Shown here piece after piece: positions 5,533 through 6,912 of a DNA stretch of 6,912 nucleotides (its first letter is position 1; every line of letters begins with the position of its first letter). Origin of the DNA: PVC group bacterium (GTDB taxonomy: Bacteria; Verrucomicrobiota; Kiritimatiellia; SS1-B-03-39; UBA6053). Location: NCBI GenBank assembly GCA_003565815.1, contig PXAS01000143.1, positions 1 through 6,912 of the forward strand. The letters are read 5' to 3'. Both the position numbers and the translations under genes were made by a program. The notes under the pieces were generated by a model that was not told where the DNA came from, did no database searches, and was given only the letters and a program-made list of their open reading frames with translations.

Positions 5533-6395
5533 ACATTCTCGTGGCGGGCATGGGGTTTGCAGGGCGGGCCATCGCCGCGGCCTTGGCGCGGGACGGACAC
5601 GGGGTCTGGGGCCTGAACCGCTTGGGGACGGATGCCCCCGAAGGCGCCCGCGCCGTGGCCGGGGATGTGCTCCTCCCGGAAACGTTGCGGGGTCTGTCCC
5701 CGTTGCCCCCGATGGATTTGCTGGTTTCGGCGCTGTCGGGGACGGGACACAAGGATCCGGAACTTTACAGACGCGTCTATGTGGAAGGTCCGGCCCGCGT
5801 GGCCGACGCCTTGACCTGGTCGTCCCGGCGTTGCATTTGGTTTTTGGGCAGCACCGGGGTTTATGGCGCGGAGGACGGGGAATGGGTGGACGAAAATACG
5901 CCCGCGAATCCGCGTCATCGGGCCGGCGAGGTGCAACTTGCCGCCGAGGCGGCCTTGCGGGATGCCGCGGATGCACACTGTGTGCTGCGCCTGAGTGGTT
6001 TGTATGGTCCCGGACGTACGCGGCTGATTCGTCAGGCCTTGCGGAAACGTCCGTATTTCAAACCCGACATCTGGGCCAATCAAATTCACCGCGACGATGT
6101 CGCGGGGGTGGTCGCCGCCCTGGCGCGCCGGGAAGCAAGGGCACCGGAATTGCTTTTGGTCAGTGATGACCGGCCCGCGCCGCGCCGGGAGATTTTCGAT
6201 TGGGTGCGGCGCGAGACGGGATGTCCGGAGGGTCTTTACGACGAGGATCACCCCGCCCGCGCCGGACGCAACCGGGGCAACAAGCGGGTGTCCAACCGGA
6301 AATTGCGGGAATTGGACTTGCCGTTGCGGTATCCCGATTATGCCCGCGGGCTGCGGGAGTTGCTGCCGTGGGTTTCAACCCACGGACCGAAATAA
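5529..6395 (+). CDS. NAD(P)-dependent epimerase/dehydratase-like protein (atypical SDR, YeeZ-like)
   Basis: 288 residues, one extended/atypical short-chain dehydrogenase fold, cytoplasmic. The dinucleotide-binding turn GMGFAG (7-12) follows the first strand; GDVLLPE (45-51) and LVSALS (65-70) match the second and fourth strands. GSTGVYG (107-113) carries the conserved Ser/Thr-Tyr region; RLSGLYGPGR (154-163), NQIHRDD (184-190) and GNKRVSN (250-256) are typical of the YeeZ group. The YxxxK catalytic pair of classical SDRs is not evident after VYG, as usual for this group, so the reaction and even catalysis are uncertain. The start overlaps the stop of the upstream microprotein and lacks a good ribosome site. 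The last nine residues (from P280) are encoded by a perfect palindrome that recurs downstream, so the natural C terminus may have been altered by repeat insertion. Confidence 0.9.
   Translation: MNILVAGMGFAGRAIAAALARDGHGVWGLNRLGTDAPEGARAVAGDVLLPETLRGLSPLPPMDLLVSALSGTGHKDPELYRRVYVEGPARVADALTWSSRRCIWFLGSTGVYGAEDGEWVDENTPANPRHRAGEVQLAAEAALRDAADAHCVLRLSGLYGPGRTRLIRQALRKRPYFKPDIWANQIHRDDVAGVVAALARREARAPELLLVSDDRPAPRREIFDWVRRETGCPEGLYDEDHPARAGRNRGNKRVSNRKLRELDLPLRYPDYARGLRELLPWVSTHGPK
6366..6385. repeat. Perfect palindrome, GGGTTTCAACCC type, first copy
   Basis: CCGTGGGTT (6366-6374) and AACCCACGG (6377-6385) are exact reverse complements with a 2-nt TC centre. It covers the last codons of the SDR gene and ends 7 nt before its TAA. 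No T-run follows, so it is more like a REP-type element than a terminator, though it could protect the mRNA 3' end. Confidence 0.85.
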
Positions 6396-6400
6396 ACCAT

Positions 6401-6449
6401 CCGGGTGCGCCGCGTAGCGTCGCCTGACGGACCCGGGGGTTTCAACCCC
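6401..6449. repeat. REP-like unit with second GGGTTTCAACCC palindrome
   Basis: GGGGTT-TC-AACCCC (6436-6449) repeats the core of the palindrome at 6366. Between them CCGGGT (6401-6406) faces ACCCGG (6431-6436) around a GC-rich segment. The whole 6366-6449 block reads as a compound structured element with two same-direction cores. Confidence 0.65.
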
Positions 6450-6509
6450 ACGTTTCCGCGACATACACTGCGGATCCGTGCGGATTTCGAGGGCGTCGCA
6501 CCCCGCATA

Positions 6510-6582
6510 CGTAATCGTAATCCTGATCGTAATCGTAATCGAAAACCCGATTTTTTTGGTTTCGATCACGATCACGATTACG
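6510..6582. repeat. Hexamer (TAATCG/GATCAC) repeats arranged as an inverted repeat
   Basis: The left arm (6510-6547) is CGTAATCGTAATC, a CTG interruption, then ATCGTAATCGTAATCG and AAAACC. The right arm (6558-6582) is GGTTTCGATCACGATCACG then ATTACG. The arms pair as a long hairpin with a bulged A and regularly spaced A-C mismatches every six bases around a CGATTTTTTT-type loop. The six-base period continues through both arms. Confidence 0.8.
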
Positions 6583-6631
6583 AAAAGGAAGAATACTCCA
6601 CGCCGATTCATCCGGCCGCCGCTGCGCGACG

Positions 6632-6666
6632 CCTGCCCGCCGGATGGCGTCCATCCGCCTGGCAGG
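6632..6666. repeat. GC-rich two-part hairpin
   Basis: CCTGCC (6632-6637) pairs with GGCAGG (6661-6666). Inside, GGATGG (6642-6647) pairs with CCATCC (6651-6656) over a CGT loop, separated from the outer stem by a 4 x 4 internal loop. No T-run follows directly (GGCAGGAAGATGTTT), so a terminator role is doubtful. It sits at the boundary between GC-rich and AT-rich DNA. Confidence 0.65.
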
Positions 6667-6722
6667 AAGATGTTTGGGGGGGAATTTGGCTTAAAATCTT
6701 GAAATTTTCTTGAAAAAAAATG

Positions 6723-6751
6723 TTGACAGAAAATTACCAATCTATTAATGT
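6723..6751 (+). promoter_or_regulatory. Housekeeping-type promoter for the secreted-protein gene
   Basis: A perfect TTGACA (6723-6728), a 17-nt spacer and TAATGT (6746-6751). Upstream is an A/T-rich stretch with two CTTGAAA copies 11 bp apart (6698 and 6709), which could act as an UP element or activator site. The -10 is weak but the position, base composition and downstream ATG at 6805 agree. A small ATGTA-ACA-TACAT palindrome (6748-6760) overlaps the -10 and could be an operator. Confidence 0.6.
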
Positions 6752-6804
6752 AACATACATGATATTATATTTTGGCATATAACCGCCAACGCCAAGGTAC
6801 ACAA

Positions 6805-6912
6805 ATGAAGACAAAAACCACCCGCACATCCTTCCTCCGCATGAGCATCCCCGTTCTGCTCATGGCACTCCCCGGCATGGCCGCGGTTATGCCCGTAAGC
6901 TATGACTTCGGG
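6805..6912 (+). CDS. Secreted protein of unknown function (5' end only)
   Basis: The first 36 codons only. The ATG has a proper ribosome site, AAGG at 6794-6797, 7 nt upstream, and a good promoter. The N terminus is a signal peptide: basic head MKTKTTRTSFLR, hydrophobic core (about residues 14-24, SIPVLLMALPG) and a small-residue region GMAAV, with cleavage likely around residues 26-28. The mature start reads MPVSYDFG, too little for a family call. Export is well supported; function is unknown. The position after a repeat cluster and the AT-rich promoter suggest an accessory gene. Confidence 0.75.
   Translation, partial: MKTKTTRTSFLRMSIPVLLMALPGMAAVMPVSYDFG

Larger units (their letters stand above)
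6396..6804. other. Gene-free repeat-rich region and promoter zone
   Basis: About 400 nt with no credible gene; the open frames here consist of repeat-encoded IVIVIVI-like or Arg/Pro-rich translation without ribosome sites. It holds the palindromes, the hexamer inverted repeat, a GC-rich hairpin, and from about 6685 an AT-rich promoter zone for the secreted-protein gene. Confidence 0.75.

Noticed and set aside
6366..6385. The palindrome at the SDR gene end considered as an intrinsic terminator
   Set aside because: The stem is good but it lies before the stop codon and is followed by GACCGAAATAAACC, without a T-run.
6405..6713. Overlapping short frames in both strands after the SDR gene
   Set aside because: Their codons come from the palindromes and hexamer repeats (RNRNPDRNRN or IVIVIV-like products), with no ribosome sites.
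1..6912. tRNA, rRNA, transposase and defence-system genes
   Set aside because: No tRNA-like TTC-arm/CCA pattern, rRNA signature, transposase motif or recognised defence domain was found in any frame.

Overview
The window is about 6.9 kb of moderately GC-rich bacterial DNA. It looks like an ordinary chromosomal housekeeping region at the left and a repeat-rich accessory boundary at the right. The organism cannot be fixed from the sequence. A PpiD-like membrane-anchored chaperone implies a diderm-type envelope. The structured intergenic repeats and the AT-rich promoter before a secreted protein would fit a PVC-type bacterium (Kiritimatiellota/Lentisphaerota-like) or a neighbouring phylum, but this is a weak inference.

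Minus strand, right to left (transcription order): a small proline-rich single-pass membrane protein with an EVPSEA tandem repeat (5355-5008) overlaps by ATGA a DCC/YuxK-type thiol-disulfide oxidoreductase (5011-4610). After about 100 nt with a plausible promoter comes a 556-residue PpiD/SurA-like membrane-anchored chaperone (4505-2835). Just beyond its stop lies a strong candidate 6S RNA (2793-2613): 181 nt, a closing stem joining the two ends, and the 6S-like TTGAACC..GGTTCAA hairpin. About 400 nt of non-coding leader follows, then CTP synthase pyrG (2210-600), and 3 nt later a beta-phosphoglucomutase-like HAD phosphatase (596 to the window edge).

The most interesting signal is in the pyrG leader. 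A 10-bp hairpin followed by eight U residues ends exactly at the pyrG start codon. This is a textbook intrinsic terminator in shape, its 3' arm contains the only Shine-Dalgarno-like bases, and its 5' arm carries a UCUUCCC pyrimidine run. It resembles in architecture the CTP-sensing pyrG attenuators known from Firmicutes.

Plus strand: a 41-codon membrane microprotein (5407-5532) overlaps by ATGA an atypical SDR (YeeZ-like NAD(P)-binding protein, 5529-6395). The region 6366-6804 has no gene. It holds two GGGTTTCAACCC palindromes (the first forming the 3' end of the SDR gene), a TAATCG-type hexamer inverted repeat, a GC-rich hairpin, and an abrupt switch to AT-rich sequence with a TTGACA promoter. 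This leads into the first 36 codons of a secreted protein (6805 to the edge).
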